DNA of 62,929 nucleotides from Sphaerochaeta sp. (GCA_018399495.1 JAGYOG010000012.1:1-62929); one strand, 5' to 3'; shown: positions 8,427 to 17,779, numbered from the stretch's first letter. Notes: generated by a model from the letters alone, not told the origin. Numbers and translations are program-made.

Positions 8427-9020
8427 TTAGGATATGGCGATCATGCCGGAGAATCCCATGAATGCCATGGCCATGAATCCTGCAATTACCAAGGTGATTC
8501 CCGGGCCTTCCAGTCCTGGGGGAATCTTGGCGTTCTTGAGTTTCTGCCTAATCCCTGCCATTGCGATAATGGCGATGAACCAACCAATTCCGCTTCCCAG
8601 TCCAAAGAAGAAAGAAGTAAGTAGTGTATACTCCCTGATGACCATGAAGAGGCTTACTCCCAGGATTGCACAGTTAACTGTTATCAGCGGGAGGAAAATG
8701 CCCAGGGATTGGTACAGCGGTTCGCTGTATCGCTCCAGCGTCATCTCAGTGAGCTGTACGAAGGCCGCGATAACGATGATGAACACGATAAACCGGAGAT
8801 ATTCCAAACCGAAAGGAATGAGCAGGTACTGGTACACAATCCAGTTCAGAGGAGTGGTCGTTGCCATAACAAAGATGACCGCCATGCCCAGTCCAGTTGA
8901 GGTTTTCAGTTCCTTTGATACGGAGAGGAAAGAACACATTCCGAGGTAGTTGGTAAGCAGTATGTTCCCGGTAAAGATTGAGGCGAAGAATACGGCAAAG
9001 GGCAGCAATGAATCAGTCAT
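8427..9020 (-). CDS. nqrE: Na+-translocating NADH:quinone oxidoreductase subunit E
   Basis: This 197-aa polytopic membrane protein of the NqrE/RnfA family has about six hydrophobic segments. NqrE assignment rests on the C-terminal block 'GSGIGWFIAIIAMAGIR' and 'PPGLEGPGITLVIAGFMAMAF', and on its position directly before nqrF. Subunits D and E together form the membrane core holding an Fe centre and the Na+ path; the half-site cysteine is likely in 'VNCAILG'. The start overlaps the end of nqrD by 8 bp. Confidence 0.92.
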   Translation of the reverse strand: MTDSLLPFAVFFASIFTGNILLTNYLGMCSFLSVSKELKTSTGLGMAVIFVMATTTPLNWIVYQYLLIPFGLEYLRFIVFIIVIAAFVQLTEMTLERYSEPLYQSLGIFLPLITVNCAILGVSLFMVIREYTLLTSFFFGLGSGIGWFIAIIAMAGIRQKLKNAKIPPGLEGPGITLVIAGFMAMAFMGFSGMIAIS

Positions 9021-9624
9021 TCTTGGCCTCCTTCATGATTTTTTCTCGAATGATCCAAATGATGATCGCCAGAACAAAGAATCCTCCTGGTGGCATGATC
9101 ATGATGGACCAGTTCGTCCACCAAGAGCCGAGAATCTGGTAACCCCAGAGGCTCCCGGTTCCCAGCAACTCTCTTACGAATGCGATTGCCAACAACACAT
9201 ATGCATAGCCCAGACCAGAGGCCAATCCATCAACCAGAGAGAGCATCGGTTTGTTCTGCAAGGCAAAGGCCTCAATCCTACCCATGATGATACAGTTGGT
9301 GATGATTAATCCGACATAGGGACCGAGTTGCTTCCACATCTCCGGATAAAAGGCTTTCAGGACGATATCCACGATGATGACGAAGGTCGCAATGACCATG
9401 GTCTCCACCATCATACGGATACGTGAAGGTATGTAGTTCCTCAGCAATGAAATGGTCAAGCTGGAGAGCGCTGTGGTGAACAGTACTCCCAAGGTCATGA
9501 CCATGGTGTTCTGCAGTTTGTTTGTTACTGCCAATGTGGAGCAGATGCCAAGGATCTGGACAAACACTGGGTTGTTCTTCCCCAGTGGTTCCATAAACGT
9601 TTTTCGTAGCAGTTTATTGGCCAT
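9013..9624 (-). CDS. nqrD: Na+-translocating NADH:quinone oxidoreductase subunit D
   Basis: This 203-aa polytopic membrane protein has the family blocks 'NNPVFVQILGICSTLAVT' (near residues 19-36) and 'IITNCIIMGRIEAFA' carrying the conserved Cys. The ATG at 9624 (MANKLLRK) is preferred because GGAGG lies 8 bases upstream; a TTG five codons earlier falls inside that ribosome site. It overlaps nqrE downstream and is one base from the nqrC stop. Confidence 0.92.
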   Translation of the reverse strand: MANKLLRKTFMEPLGKNNPVFVQILGICSTLAVTNKLQNTMVMTLGVLFTTALSSLTISLLRNYIPSRIRMMVETMVIATFVIIVDIVLKAFYPEMWKQLGPYVGLIITNCIIMGRIEAFALQNKPMLSLVDGLASGLGYAYVLLAIAFVRELLGTGSLWGYQILGSWWTNWSIMIMPPGGFFVLAIIIWIIREKIMKEAKND

Positions 9625-9625
9625 T

Positions 9626-10219
9626 CTACTCACCTCCAATTATGCGTTTTGCATCGTCTGCAGCACGGTTTGTAAGATTCCTGAAATATTCTGAAGTGCG
9701 GGTAGCACCGGTAATTGCGTCAACCTCAGTATCTGCATCAGCTGTTCCTTCCTCTACCATGGTAAAGGGGGCCTGTTTTCCTCTGAACTGTTCGGTGAAC
9801 CAAGGTTCTTCAATACGAGCCCCGAGCCCTGGGGTTTCATTTTGGCTTACAATGGCGATTCCTGAGAATGTGGTTAGGTCTTCCTCAAATCCTGCCATGA
9901 TGGTAATAGCACCCCAGAGTCCTGGGCCTTCCACAGGGATGATGTATCGCGTGCCATTCTCGCTGTCGGCAACATAATACCCATCCTTTTGTTCTATCTT
10001 TTCCTGAAACGCTTCCTCAATTCCTCCCGTGGTGTTCTCGTAGTTCACACCACTGGCGTTCAAGATTGCCCTTCTGGTGAATGAGCGTTCATTGGCAATT
10101 GCCCTGTCCTGTGTCGCAAGATGCAACCCAGACGTGAGAAGGATGCAGAAGAACGTGACTGCAAACATGAATAGGAGAGGATAGATACGCTCACTGTAGA
10201 ACGTTCTTTTTGCTTTCAT
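9626..10219 (-). CDS. nqrC: Na+-translocating NADH:quinone oxidoreductase subunit C
   Basis: This 197-aa subunit has one N-terminal transmembrane helix (residues 12-34) and an extracytoplasmic FMN-binding domain. The flavinylation motif is 'DAITGATRTS' near residues 167-176, with Thr173 the expected covalent FMN attachment site (added by an ApbE-type transferase not present in this window). 'ETPGLGARI' (residues 128-136) is the other conserved FMN_bind block. It overlaps nqrB by 4 bp. Confidence 0.92.
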   Translation of the reverse strand: MKAKRTFYSERIYPLLFMFAVTFFCILLTSGLHLATQDRAIANERSFTRRAILNASGVNYENTTGGIEEAFQEKIEQKDGYYVADSENGTRYIIPVEGPGLWGAITIMAGFEEDLTTFSGIAIVSQNETPGLGARIEEPWFTEQFRGKQAPFTMVEEGTADADTEVDAITGATRTSEYFRNLTNRAADDAKRIIGGE

Positions 10220-11190
10220 GCTTTTCCTCCTTCTGCTTTCTTAAGCTTTTTCTTGGCTTTTGCGCTTTTGAGAAGTGTATCGAGCAAGGGAGCAAACATG
10301 TTTACAAGGAGGATGGCAAACGTAACCCCCTCAACCCAGTTTGCAAAGGTTCGTATCAACACCGTGAGTATGCCAAATACAGCCCCATATATCCATCTTC
10401 CCGTGTTCGTTGACTGGGAAGAAGAGACAGGGTCTGTAATCATGAAGAATGCAGCAAAGAGAAAGCTGCCACCCAGAAGGGCAGTAAGAGGATCAGATAC
10501 TCCTTTCAAACCACTTTCTGTTGCTAACTGAAGTCCACTTGCCCAAAATATACTTTGCAGGAGCAAGAATGAGCCAAGTGAAGCAATCACAATCTTCCAG
10601 TTAGCGGCTTTCTTGAATACGATGTAGAGTCCACCAAGGATAATGAGGATGGCACTGGTTTCCCCAAAACTTCCGCTGGTGAATCCAAGGAACTGTTCAA
10701 ATAATGAAGCATCTCCGGTGGCCAGTGGAGTAGCAGCAGAAACACTGTCTGCCTGGCTCATCCAAGAACCAAAGCCGGCAGGGAACCAACTCCCTCGTGC
10801 AGCATTACCGATGAAGGCTGCAGTCATAGGCACCCCAAAACTGATGTAGACAAATGCACGTGCAGTAATTGCAGGATTAAAAATATTCCTACCAAATCCA
10901 CCGAAAATCATCTTACCAAAGATGATACCGAATGCAATACCTACTGCTGCAATCCAGAGTGGGATGGTAGGTGGCAGTGAGAGTGCAAAGAGCGTGCACG
11001 AGACGAACAGAGACTCGGTGATCTTAAAGCCATAGCGACGTGCCATGAGCCATTCACACAACAGTCCCGTTACTCCAACAACCAACAGTACAGCAATAAA
11101 ACGCCAACCGAAAAAATAGATTGCAGCAAGGCAGAGTGGTGCAAGCGCATAGAGTACGGTGCGCATTGCTTGTTGTTTTTGAATTTTCAC
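10216..11190 (-). CDS. nqrB: Na+-translocating NADH:quinone oxidoreductase subunit B
   Basis: This 324-aa polytopic protein of the NqrB/RnfD family carries 'FGGFGRNIFNPAI' (96-108), an SAAT-P motif at residues 151-155 (Thr154 the likely FMN-Thr, with Ala where SGAT usually has Gly), and 'SGSFGETSA' (172-180). It is shorter than the about 415 aa of Vibrio NqrB. The start is GTG, preceded by AAGGGGAGGA. This is the first gene of the operon: upstream, only 147 bp separate it from a divergent regulator, so nqrA is not encoded here. Confidence 0.9.
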   Translation of the reverse strand: MKIQKQQAMRTVLYALAPLCLAAIYFFGWRFIAVLLVVGVTGLLCEWLMARRYGFKITESLFVSCTLFALSLPPTIPLWIAAVGIAFGIIFGKMIFGGFGRNIFNPAITARAFVYISFGVPMTAAFIGNAARGSWFPAGFGSWMSQADSVSAATPLATGDASLFEQFLGFTSGSFGETSAILIILGGLYIVFKKAANWKIVIASLGSFLLLQSIFWASGLQLATESGLKGVSDPLTALLGGSFLFAAFFMITDPVSSSQSTNTGRWIYGAVFGILTVLIRTFANWVEGVTFAILLVNMFAPLLDTLLKSAKAKKKLKKAEGGKA

Positions 11191-11337
11191 GGTTCCTCCC
11201 CTTTATTGAGCCTAGTATAAGACATAAAGAGAAGAAAGTAAAAAATTTTACGTACCAGATTGCTATGCATATTCTTTTATCTGACCAAAAATATCGATTG
11301 CCAAGGAGAAAACAGCGTAGTAAGATGAGGTCACAAA

Positions 11338-12549
11338 ATGATGCTATATGCGATAATCTCGAGTGTTGCATGTGTGACCTATATTTATCTAGGGATCCTC
11401 ATTTTGATATTTGGGAAAGATTCAGCTACCCAGAAAAGCTTTGCTGTACTCTGTGCCATGCTTGCCCTTTGGTCACTTGGGTGCGCTGGACGCAACATGG
11501 CTCAAGAGAGTCAGTGGAGCACTTTCTTTGACCGAATGTACTATACCGGCTCTGAGTTGTTCATACTTGCAGGCATTATATTCATCCTATTTCTATCGGA
11601 ACGTCAGAGCGTGCCTCTCTACCGTGTCCTAGTCTTGGTGATCATGCTTCGCATAGGTATCTATCAGGCTGCCAACTGGGGTTGGAATGTCCTTGCACGG
11701 GACTTCCCCTCAGGGCCCTGGTTTGTGTCGCACCAACTCCTTTCGGCTATTGAGTCATTGTTGATTCCTCTTATTGCCCTGATATGGGGACGAAAAACCA
11801 CGCTACACCGGGAGCGAATTCAATCGCGGATTATTGTGGTGAGTACCGTGTGTGGAACATCCATAGGGGTTCTGGTGGATTTTCTTTCCGGTTTCAAGGG
11901 GAACAATCCCATTTCCTGTACAATCCCGGTATTGTGGATGGTTGCAGTATGCTATGCAATCATACGGTATGGCCTTATGCGATTTGCTCCTGCTCATGTA
12001 AATCGGGAGCTTATCAAACATATGGACCGAGCAGTCTTCGTGATTGATTCAGCCTGGAAAATCACCGATTGCAATGCCGCTGCACAATCCCTCACCTGCC
12101 AAACTGAGAACCTGAAGCATTCCACTCCTATGGAGGATGTATTCTTGGATAGTCAAGCGATTCAGAGAAAAGTAGAAGCCCTGTTGGCTACAGGAGAACA
12201 CAATTTCTCACATACAGGGTTCTTGCTGACTGCTGAAGGTCATACTGTTCCCGTGGCGACAAGCTTCTCTCTTATCAGTGACAAGTGGGGAGACAGAATA
12301 GGAATTCTGGGTTTCTGTCTCCCCAAGTTTGACCTGAACGCTTTCATCTCACGCTATCATTTAAGTGAAAGACAGGCAGAAATTTTGCAACATATCGTAA
12401 ACGGCAGAACCCAGATTCAAACCGCTGAAGCCCTGTTCATCAGCCTCGCTACCGTAAAGACCCATACCACCGGTTTGTACAACCGACTGGGAATCTCGAG
12501 CCGGAGCGAACTGTATGCAATGCTCAGGGGAGAGAGCCAGGAAGAGTAG
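11338..12549 (+). CDS. Membrane-bound LuxR-family transcriptional regulator (7TM-PAS-HTH)
   Basis: This 403-aa protein begins with about seven hydrophobic helices (residues 1-215) of the type found in front of histidine kinases. A PAS-like segment follows (about 225-325, 'AVFVIDSAWKITDCNAAA'), then a C-terminal LuxR/FixJ helix-turn-helix (about 340-395, 'LSERQAEILQHIVNGRTQ' and 'SLATVKTHTTGLYNRLG'). It would sense a membrane or redox cue and bind DNA directly, without a kinase. It is divergent from nqrB across 147 bp, so control of the nqr operon is a reasonable inference. Confidence 0.82.
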   Translation: MMLYAIISSVACVTYIYLGILILIFGKDSATQKSFAVLCAMLALWSLGCAGRNMAQESQWSTFFDRMYYTGSELFILAGIIFILFLSERQSVPLYRVLVLVIMLRIGIYQAANWGWNVLARDFPSGPWFVSHQLLSAIESLLIPLIALIWGRKTTLHRERIQSRIIVVSTVCGTSIGVLVDFLSGFKGNNPISCTIPVLWMVAVCYAIIRYGLMRFAPAHVNRELIKHMDRAVFVIDSAWKITDCNAAAQSLTCQTENLKHSTPMEDVFLDSQAIQRKVEALLATGEHNFSHTGFLLTAEGHTVPVATSFSLISDKWGDRIGILGFCLPKFDLNAFISRYHLSERQAEILQHIVNGRTQIQTAEALFISLATVKTHTTGLYNRLGISSRSELYAMLRGESQEE

Positions 12550-12617
12550 AGTGGACCTTCTCTTTTTTGCTCTTGAGAAAGATACCCCTTGGATTTCTCC
12601 AAAGGGGGGATGATTCT

Positions 12618-14294
12618 CTATTGCACTCCAGGAGGCACCCATGTTCCTCTGGTCGTGATGAAATCTCCTGTTACAGCGTACACACCCAGTACTTCCGTAT
12701 CATCAGGATCGAGAGGGTCGTCTGGGATGACTGAGACAGCGGTTCCGCTTACGGTTCCCTTTACGTAGGATCCAAAGTTTTCCCCGTATTTAGTGAAGGT
12801 AATCGTAATCCCATCGTTTATGGTCTCCCAAAGTTTTCCCCATTTCAATTCATCATCTTCTCCGTCAGGATTATCGGTTATTACTGGATTGTAGAAATTG
12901 CTGATCGCATCGAAGGTCCGTCTCACTCCAAATTCATCAACACTTCCTGCAGTGAATAGACACCACTCATAGGCTTGGCCAAGCACGACATTTGTAGTGT
13001 CCACTTCCCAGGCCCCCAGAGCTGCATACATTCCCTGATCATCCATCGATCCATAGGGGAACATATTCATATCCTCATCTAGATCAAAAGGTACAGAGGA
13101 AGCGAACATGAAACTTCCAGGGAGGATTTCATCAGTGCTCTTTTCCAACATCATCTCAAGATGTATTGGGATGGAGTATTCGGGGTACGTTGCCAATGCT
13201 TCAAAATTGGAGCCCTCTGCAGGTCCATTTCCCAGCCCAAAGAACCAGGTATCATTGGGGTCACTCTTGTTGGTAAACCATAGATCGATATATCCCCCAA
13301 TTCCGAATACATCATCAAGGTAGAATGCAACTGATTCGGAGGAGATGCCTCCCCCTTGTGAGGTAACTTTAACTGAAAGGGTATGCCAACCGAATGCAAT
13401 CTCTTCACCATCAAGAAGGACGTTCATTTCATCTGCCCCTGCTATCTCTATACCATCAAGATACCACTGATAGGAGGCCGCATCAGCAGGGGCAGCGGTA
13501 AAAGATTGGACGCTTGAACGCTCCATGATGAGATCTTCCGATGTGATACCTACCGCAAAGGGATTACGCAGGTTATTGATGATTGATAGGGAGATCTCAA
13601 ATGGCGATATGGGGATGATTTCGGAAGCAGAGCTTGTCTGGCCAGAGAGTATTCTTACTTCATGGAAATTGCCTGCAAACGGGGCTTCTCCATCTTTCAG
13701 AAGATAGGAGAAATCATAGTAGCCTGCATCGAGGTCTTCTACAGTAATGGTTGCAGTAGAACCGGATATGACAATGCAGGATGAGTCCACTGCAGTTTGT
13801 GTGGCTCCTGTTTCATGGGATAGGAATGCCTCGATCTGCGGGTTTCCAATGAGATTGCCACTCCAATCAATAGAGAAGGTAAATTCTCCGGTTCCGTTCA
13901 GTGGAACAATGGTTACTGTAGTGTTTGATGTCGTTCCACCGGTAATAATCACTGTGCTGGAGCCTTCACCAATGATGATAGGAGGATCGTCAGCATTTAC
14001 TGCTTCAACCGTTATAGTCCAATCTCCAACTCGAATACCACTGAATGTATAGGTGGTCGCGGTGATGTCAATGGGACCTATCGTATCCTCAGAGCCTGAT
14101 CGATGACCAGTGAGCCGATATGTCGCTGGAACCATGGTTACATTAGGAACGATGGTCTTCAGGCTTGGATCACGGTGCATTGTCACTTGTAATGATCCTG
14201 TTTCTGGGACATCACCTACACCCAAGTCACACGCTATATATAGCATTGAGGTCAGTGCTAAGAGCACCAATACCGTATATCCAATCTTTTTCAT
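12618..14294 (-). CDS. Large putative surface lipoprotein
   Basis: This 558-aa protein has a lipoprotein signal peptide: basic start, hydrophobic core, then 'LYIAC' with the lipid-bearing Cys at about residue 22. The mature part is Thr/Ser/Gly-rich and beta-strand-like, probably several Ig-like or carboxypeptidase-regulatory-type beta sandwiches ('TYTFSGIRVGDWTITVEA', 'SYQWYLDGIEI'). No catalytic motif was recognised. An envelope-anchored role (adhesion or glycan contact) is inferred. The neighbouring regulator gene is convergent with it. Confidence 0.75.
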   Translation of the reverse strand: MKKIGYTVLVLLALTSMLYIACDLGVGDVPETGSLQVTMHRDPSLKTIVPNVTMVPATYRLTGHRSGSEDTIGPIDITATTYTFSGIRVGDWTITVEAVNADDPPIIIGEGSSTVIITGGTTSNTTVTIVPLNGTGEFTFSIDWSGNLIGNPQIEAFLSHETGATQTAVDSSCIVISGSTATITVEDLDAGYYDFSYLLKDGEAPFAGNFHEVRILSGQTSSASEIIPISPFEISLSIINNLRNPFAVGITSEDLIMERSSVQSFTAAPADAASYQWYLDGIEIAGADEMNVLLDGEEIAFGWHTLSVKVTSQGGGISSESVAFYLDDVFGIGGYIDLWFTNKSDPNDTWFFGLGNGPAEGSNFEALATYPEYSIPIHLEMMLEKSTDEILPGSFMFASSVPFDLDEDMNMFPYGSMDDQGMYAALGAWEVDTTNVVLGQAYEWCLFTAGSVDEFGVRRTFDAISNFYNPVITDNPDGEDDELKWGKLWETINDGITITFTKYGENFGSYVKGTVSGTAVSVIPDDPLDPDDTEVLGVYAVTGDFITTRGTWVPPGVQ

Positions 14295-14603
14295 TGTTCT
14301 CCTCCTGTGAAGAGCAATACAAATGTAAGATTCGCAGAACTCTGCGTTATGCTAGGAATTTGTGATTCTTGTGATGTTCCTCCCTCTCCATCCATGGTTT
14401 TACCTTAGGCAGTTTTATATCTCAGCGCTTCATACCAAAGTATGATTTTACGTGTTTGAGGGGATGTTTTTTATGGATTTATGCTGTTTGTAGTTTCTAT
14501 TCATCAAGAAATACAGGACATACCACAGGTAGAGTTCCAGTGGTATATGGATGAGCTTTAGTGTTTGAGTATTGTATGGGGAAATATGGTATACCTACCG
14601 CAG
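14295..14603. other. Intergenic region, 309 bp
   Basis: No gene was found. It contains ATACCAC/GTGGTAT arms (14520-14526 and 14540-14546) downstream of the GGDEF gene, but no T run follows, so I do not call it a terminator. The right part of the lipoprotein promoter should lie near 14300-14400. Confidence 0.5.
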
Positions 14604-16104
14604 TTACTCTACTTGATGGTCATAGATGCCGATACCACCTTTCCCTTTCTTTTTGATCGCATACATTGCAGAATCAGCGTTTCTCAGCAATGTCTCCCCG
14701 TCATCTCCAGCCTCAGGATAGATGGAGATGCCGATGGAAGCGTTTATGGTACATTCTACTGCATCTACTATAATGGGCTCTTGCAGAACAGCTTGAACCT
14801 TCTCAGCAAATTGTTTTGCGTTGGATGAGCTTCCGATATCTTGCATGATTATTGCAAATTCATCGCCAGCCAATCGCGCCACGAAATCGGTTCCACGGAC
14901 ACAGTTCATGAGTCGTCTACCCACTGTTACAAGAACTCCATCCCCAACTTCGTGGCCATAGGTGTCATTGATTATCTTGAAGAAATCAAGGTCCAGATAC
15001 AGGAGAGCGCTTTTTGTTGTGTTTGTTTTGGATTCTGAGACAATATGCTCCAATGTATCAAAGAAAATCCTTCTATTGGGAAGTCCTGTAAGCGTGTCAT
15101 AGTTGGCATAAATCTCTAATTCCGTAGCAACTTTTTGCAGAATTACCGCCTCGTTCTGGATTTTGATATTCTCATTCCCCAACGGAGCGAGAGGAAAGGA
15201 ACCATCATGATGGTTCTTCTCCCGAGCGAGTGCAGGGAAAGCAAGGTGAGATACCTCGTCCCTTGGGGCGGAAAAGGAGGCAACGCCTCCTGGGTTCAGG
15301 GCTTGCCCTGAGGTATTGATACCTTTCATTTTCCAAGTCGTACATGGCTAGGAATCTCCTGAGGGAAAAGAACACTGTGCCATAGGCGGACAAGGAGAGG
15401 GCAACCAAGAGGAGCATCGGACATTTATTGGTTGCCAAGGTGCTCATGATATCGTCAGTAACAAAGAAGAAATAGGATAGATTCAGAAAGATGCAGATCA
15501 TTAAGCCAGAGAAGATTGGCCAGTCACTCACGACGGTTCGATAGGTGCGAAGGAAGTGTTTCTTGAAAAGCAAAATCACGAGTAGGTAGAGGACAAAACG
15601 GAAGAACGTATTGGCATACTGCGGATAGGGAAACAACCTACCAAGATGAAAGCTTAGGATAATTATCATCATTGCAATATTGATCGTGGTGAGAAAGGTG
15701 AAACTCCATTGCATGTAACTCATTTTAGTAAAAAACTTGATGATAAGTCCAACCACAATAAACAATAAAATGTTGAATCGGGACAATCCAGTGAGGTCGC
15801 CTTGCATGTAGAACCAGAGGGTGCTTGTCATATTGATGGCGAATACGAAGATTGTGATACTGATGGTGCTTCTGCGACCAAATCTGGACTTTGTCAGAGT
15901 CAATAATAAAATCACATACATGACAGATGAGACACTGCCACGGAGTATGTTGCTAATCAGTTCAGTCATCGAGCGTACTCCTCCAAGTCTTCCCAGCACA
16001 TATACCCTGCTGCTCACTATTGCTTTGCCGGTCCAAGAAAAGAGCCTCTCATGTAAAAAACCCAACCATACCAAGGAAAACATGAGACCCGTAAAGTCTA
16101 CCAT
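14604..16104 (-). pseudogene. Membrane diguanylate-cyclase gene split by an insertion
   Basis: Two minus-strand frames form one gene. The first (16104 to about 15331) encodes six or more transmembrane helices ending 'MYDLENE'. The second (about 15171 to 14604) continues with a coiled linker and a GGDEF domain ('YDTLTGLPNRR', 'YLDLDFFKIINDTYGHEVGD', signature AGDEF in place of GGDEF). Removing 154 bp (15177-15330) restores one frame, DLENE-NIKIQNE, of roughly 450 aa. As it stands the membrane and catalytic parts are in different frames. The downstream frame could still be made from an internal start inside the insert (15329), giving a soluble GGDEF protein; whether it is made is unknown. Confidence 0.85.
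15177..15330. mobile_element. 154-bp MITE/REP-like hairpin element with 5-bp target duplication
   Basis: The insert is 149 bp plus one copy of a 5-bp direct repeat (TCATT on the plus strand at 15172-15176 and 15326-15330). It is built of successive hairpins: GAACCATCATGATGGTTC (15199-15216), AGGAGGC-AAC-GCCTCCT (15275-15291), CAGGGC-TT-GCCCTG (15297-15310) and AGGTAT-TG-ATACCT (15311-15324). It has no coding capacity, so it must be moved in trans. Its length is not a multiple of three, so it shifts the host frame. A diverged relative lies at 30031-30099. Confidence 0.8.
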
Positions 16105-16189
16105 ATTTCAATAAATTGACATATACTTTTGCGGAAGTATGCATTAGATGGAGACAATGCACACACGTAACACAAATACTAGTACGTCT

Positions 16190-16765
16190 TTAGACCGTTT
16201 CTACACGTACCTGATGATACCGAAAACACGTTGTCTCATGGTCGTTGATAAGTCCTGCAGCTTGTAGGTGGGCATAGAGGGTAATTGACCCAAGGAAGGT
16301 GAATCCCCGTCTCTTTAGGTCCGTACTGATTATGTCGGAGAGTTCATTCCTTGCAATGACTATCCCCCCGTCAGCATGACCAGGGTATTCCATTGTCTTG
16401 TTCCCAGTAAAACCCCAAAGATACGATGAGAACGAACCAAATTCCTCTTGGATTTGTAGAAATGCCTTGGCATTGGTAGTGATGGCGCGGATTTTTCTTG
16501 GAGAATGGATCATTCCCTCCATCTTCATGATTTCTCCCACACGCGTATCACGAAAGCCTGCAACCTTGGATACGTTGAAATCTTCAAAGGCAGAACGGAG
16601 CACTTCCCGTCTTTTCAGTACCGTGAGCCAGCTCAGACCGCACTGCATGACTTCCATACTCAGAAATTCAAACTGCCTCTGGTCATCATGGAGTGGTACG
16701 CCCCACTCCCTGTCATGGTATTCGATTAAAAAAGGATTATCACCTGTCCAGCTACATCGGTTCAT
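16190..16765 (-). CDS. tag: DNA-3-methyladenine glycosylase I
   Basis: This 191-aa base-excision repair enzyme removes 3-methyladenine from alkylated DNA. Diagnostic residues are visible: the zinc ligands Cys4, His17, His176 and Cys180 ('MNRCSW', 'YHDREWG', 'DHETTC') and the core 'GLSWLTVLKRRE' near residue 43. Length matches the family (about 187 aa). It stands alone between a membrane-cyclase pseudogene and a small membrane protein gene on the opposite strand. Confidence 0.93.
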   Translation of the reverse strand: MNRCSWTGDNPFLIEYHDREWGVPLHDDQRQFEFLSMEVMQCGLSWLTVLKRREVLRSAFEDFNVSKVAGFRDTRVGEIMKMEGMIHSPRKIRAITTNAKAFLQIQEEFGSFSSYLWGFTGNKTMEYPGHADGGIVIARNELSDIISTDLKRRGFTFLGSITLYAHLQAAGLINDHETTCFRYHQVRVETV

Positions 16766-16948
16766 TTTGTGGGTCCTTCCTCTTGCATAAATGCGATTAT
16801 CATAATTCTAGCACGGATCGTTCCTCAGTGATGAAGAACATGCAAACTTCCGATTGTTCCATCAGGAAAAGAATTCTTGACGCGGTAACTCTTACGCTAG
16901 CAAGATGGAGTTGCAAGGTATAATTTTCACGTGGAAAAGGAGCGATGT

Positions 16949-17242
16949 ATGAGTTTTCAAGGGGTAATGATTGGGGCTGCTGCATTTTTAATCATCGGGG
17001 TATTCCATCCGATAGTTATCAAAGGGGAGTATTATTTAGGGAAGAGAATATGGCCTGTGTTTCTAGTAGTAGGAATCTTGTTGGTTGCCCTCTCCCTGTG
17101 GATTGAGAACCTCACTTTCTCTGCGGTAGTCAGTATTATAGGGTTCTCCTCCCTATGGAGTATCCACGAGTTGTTCGAGCAAGAAGAGCGGGTTGCAAAA
17201 GGTTGGTTCCCTCGTAATCCAAAGAGAAAAAGCCGACAGTAG
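16949..17242 (+). CDS. Small membrane protein, DUF4491-like
   Basis: This 97-aa protein has three hydrophobic segments: 'VMIGAAAFLIIGVFHPIVI', 'IWPVFLVVGILLVALSLWI' and 'FSAVVSIIGFSSLWSIHELFEQEERV'. It ends in a basic tail (RNPKRKSRQ). The pattern of His-Pro in helix 1 and 'HELFEQEERV' after helix 3 matches DUF4491 proteins; function unknown. The ATG at 16949 is chosen because AAAGGAG ends six bases upstream; an in-frame GTG at 16931 would lie before the ribosome site. Confidence 0.75.
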   Translation: MSFQGVMIGAAAFLIIGVFHPIVIKGEYYLGKRIWPVFLVVGILLVALSLWIENLTFSAVVSIIGFSSLWSIHELFEQEERVAKGWFPRNPKRKSRQ

Positions 17243-17254
17243 ATTCTGGTATTC

Positions 17255-17779
17255 CTATTTGATTGAGGGTTTTCTCTTGGCTGAGAAGATCAGGTGTGGC
17301 ATATCCATTCCCCGGTACCTCTTAATGAAACTACCCCTAGCAAGCATCCCGTTGCGGATTGCTACATTCATTGAAGAAACGTTTGAGTCTCGTATGATGG
17401 AGTAGACCTCGCTGCTGTTCAGCTTTGCAAAGGCATACTTCTTGCAAGCTCTTGCTGCCTCAATTGCATAGCCCTTTCCCCAGTAGCTACGATTGAACAA
17501 ATACCCAACTTCCAGCACTTTTGATGATTCGCCGATGGATTGCCATGTCAGTCCTGCCTGACCGATCATGGTACCATCATCTTTTAGGATAACTGCCCAT
17601 AGCCCAAATCCATCTTCTTTGTACCTAGCAAGATTCCTGTCCAGCCAAGCTTGAGTTTCCTCTGCGCTGAATGGAGTCTCATATGCGTACATCGTCTGCT
17701 CATCCTGAAGAATTGCAGCAAGGGAGGGGTAGTCCTCCTGGTTCATTTCTCGTAGTAGTAATCGTTTTGTTTCAATCAT
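17255..17779 (-). CDS. GNAT-family N-acetyltransferase (RimJ/RimL type)
   Basis: This 174-aa protein has the acetyl-CoA fold of ribosomal-protein-alanine-acetyltransferase relatives: 'MIETKRLLLREM', 'MIGQAGL' (motif around 71-77), 'EVGYLFNRSYWGKGYAIEAARA' (pyrophosphate-binding loop near 91-111) and 'NVSSMNVAIRNGM' near residue 134. It transfers acetyl from acetyl-CoA to an amine; the substrate is unknown. It stands alone between the convergent small membrane protein gene and the pot genes. Confidence 0.82.
   Translation of the reverse strand: MIETKRLLLREMNQEDYPSLAAILQDEQTMYAYETPFSAEETQAWLDRNLARYKEDGFGLWAVILKDDGTMIGQAGLTWQSIGESSKVLEVGYLFNRSYWGKGYAIEAARACKKYAFAKLNSSEVYSIIRDSNVSSMNVAIRNGMLARGSFIKRYRGMDMPHLIFSAKRKPSIK

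Noticed and set aside
8434-8949. 171-aa plus-strand frame opposite nqrE
   Set aside because: Antisense shadow of a membrane protein gene; no start signal and no family resemblance.
7310-11190. Rnf complex
   Set aside because: Subunit F has the ferredoxin-FAD-NADH layout of NqrF, and no RnfB or RnfC gene is present, so the cluster is Nqr.
14520-14546. Terminator for the GGDEF gene
   Set aside because: A 7-bp stem is present, but the loop is long and no T run follows on the minus strand.
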